Positions 30,158 through 30,180 of a DNA stretch of 30,180 bases are shown here, piece after piece; positions within the stretch are counted from its first letter, which is position 1, and the number at the start of each line of letters is the position of its first letter. Source of the stretch: JAQVOO01 sp964524755. GTDB taxonomy: Bacteria; Spirochaetota; Spirochaetia; Sphaerochaetales; Sphaerochaetaceae. The notes beneath the pieces are model-generated. The model made no database searches. It saw only the letters and a list, made by a program, of their open reading frames with translations, and was not told the DNA's origin. Location: assembly GCA_964524755.1 (NCBI GenBank), contig CAZGDR010000024.1, positions 1 to 30,180 of the forward strand, given 5' to 3'. The position numbers and the translations under genes were made by a program.

Positions 30158-30180
30158 ACATGCTTCCTCTTCTTTTATCG

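Noticed and set aside
1..30180. CRISPR arrays, insertion sequences, rRNA, tandem repeats
   Set aside because: No regularly spaced direct repeats, transposase frames or rRNA segments were seen on either strand.

Overview
The window looks like chromosomal core DNA from a Gram-negative-type spirochaete, probably a Sphaerochaeta- or Treponema-like member of the Spirochaetia; genus is not resolvable by eye. Pointers are an EF-G of the spirochaete/mitochondrial EF-G1 type, substrate-binding proteins ending their signal peptide in GASEE, a 7TM-DISM diguanylate cyclase, a regulatory HPr/HPr-kinase pair, CarD with IspD/IspF, flavin-dependent ThyX, and an Lpt lipid-export cluster. Base composition is moderate and visibly more AT-rich around 1.9-4.2 kb.

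Layout. 1-1688 (-): ClC chloride transporter with a CBS pair, cut by the window edge. 1.8-4.2 kb (-): AT-rich MATE efflux pump plus TetR repressor with a 35-bp palindromic operator, next to tRNA-Leu(CAG). 4.37-4.86 kb (+): thiol peroxidase with terminator. 5.1-9.7 kb (+): tightly overlapped operon of a YmdB-like protein, RseC-like protein, LptC, LptA, LptB and sigma-54. 9.7-11.35 kb (-): membrane diguanylate cyclase inserted between rpoN and hpf. 11.4-14.8 kb (+): hpf on its own promoter, then hprK, HPr, lexA, holA. 14.8-18.9 kb: uvrC (-) diverging from a spore-photoproduct-lyase-like radical SAM protein (+), then an orphan E2-acyltransferase-like protein (+). 18.9-21.1 kb (-): rsmE, thyX, gtrA-like. 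21.2-23.8 kb (+): lipoate ligase and an oligopeptide-binding protein. 23.8-25.4 kb (-): malQ. 25.4-27.2 kb (+): carD, ispD, ispF. 27.2-30.16 kb (-): P-loop ATPase and fusA.

Themes. The lpt-rpoN-hpf-HPr order echoes the proteobacterial rpoN region, but with HPr kinase instead of PtsN and with a cyclase gene inserted. DNA repair is represented by LexA, UvrC and the photoproduct-lyase homologue. Several proteins keep a family fold but change key catalytic residues: the YmdB homologue has lost most metal ligands, and the E2-like protein has Glu for the catalytic His. Two genes (carD, rsmE) have promoters placed so that their mRNAs should be leaderless. No CRISPR array, insertion sequence, rRNA or complete new defence system was seen.
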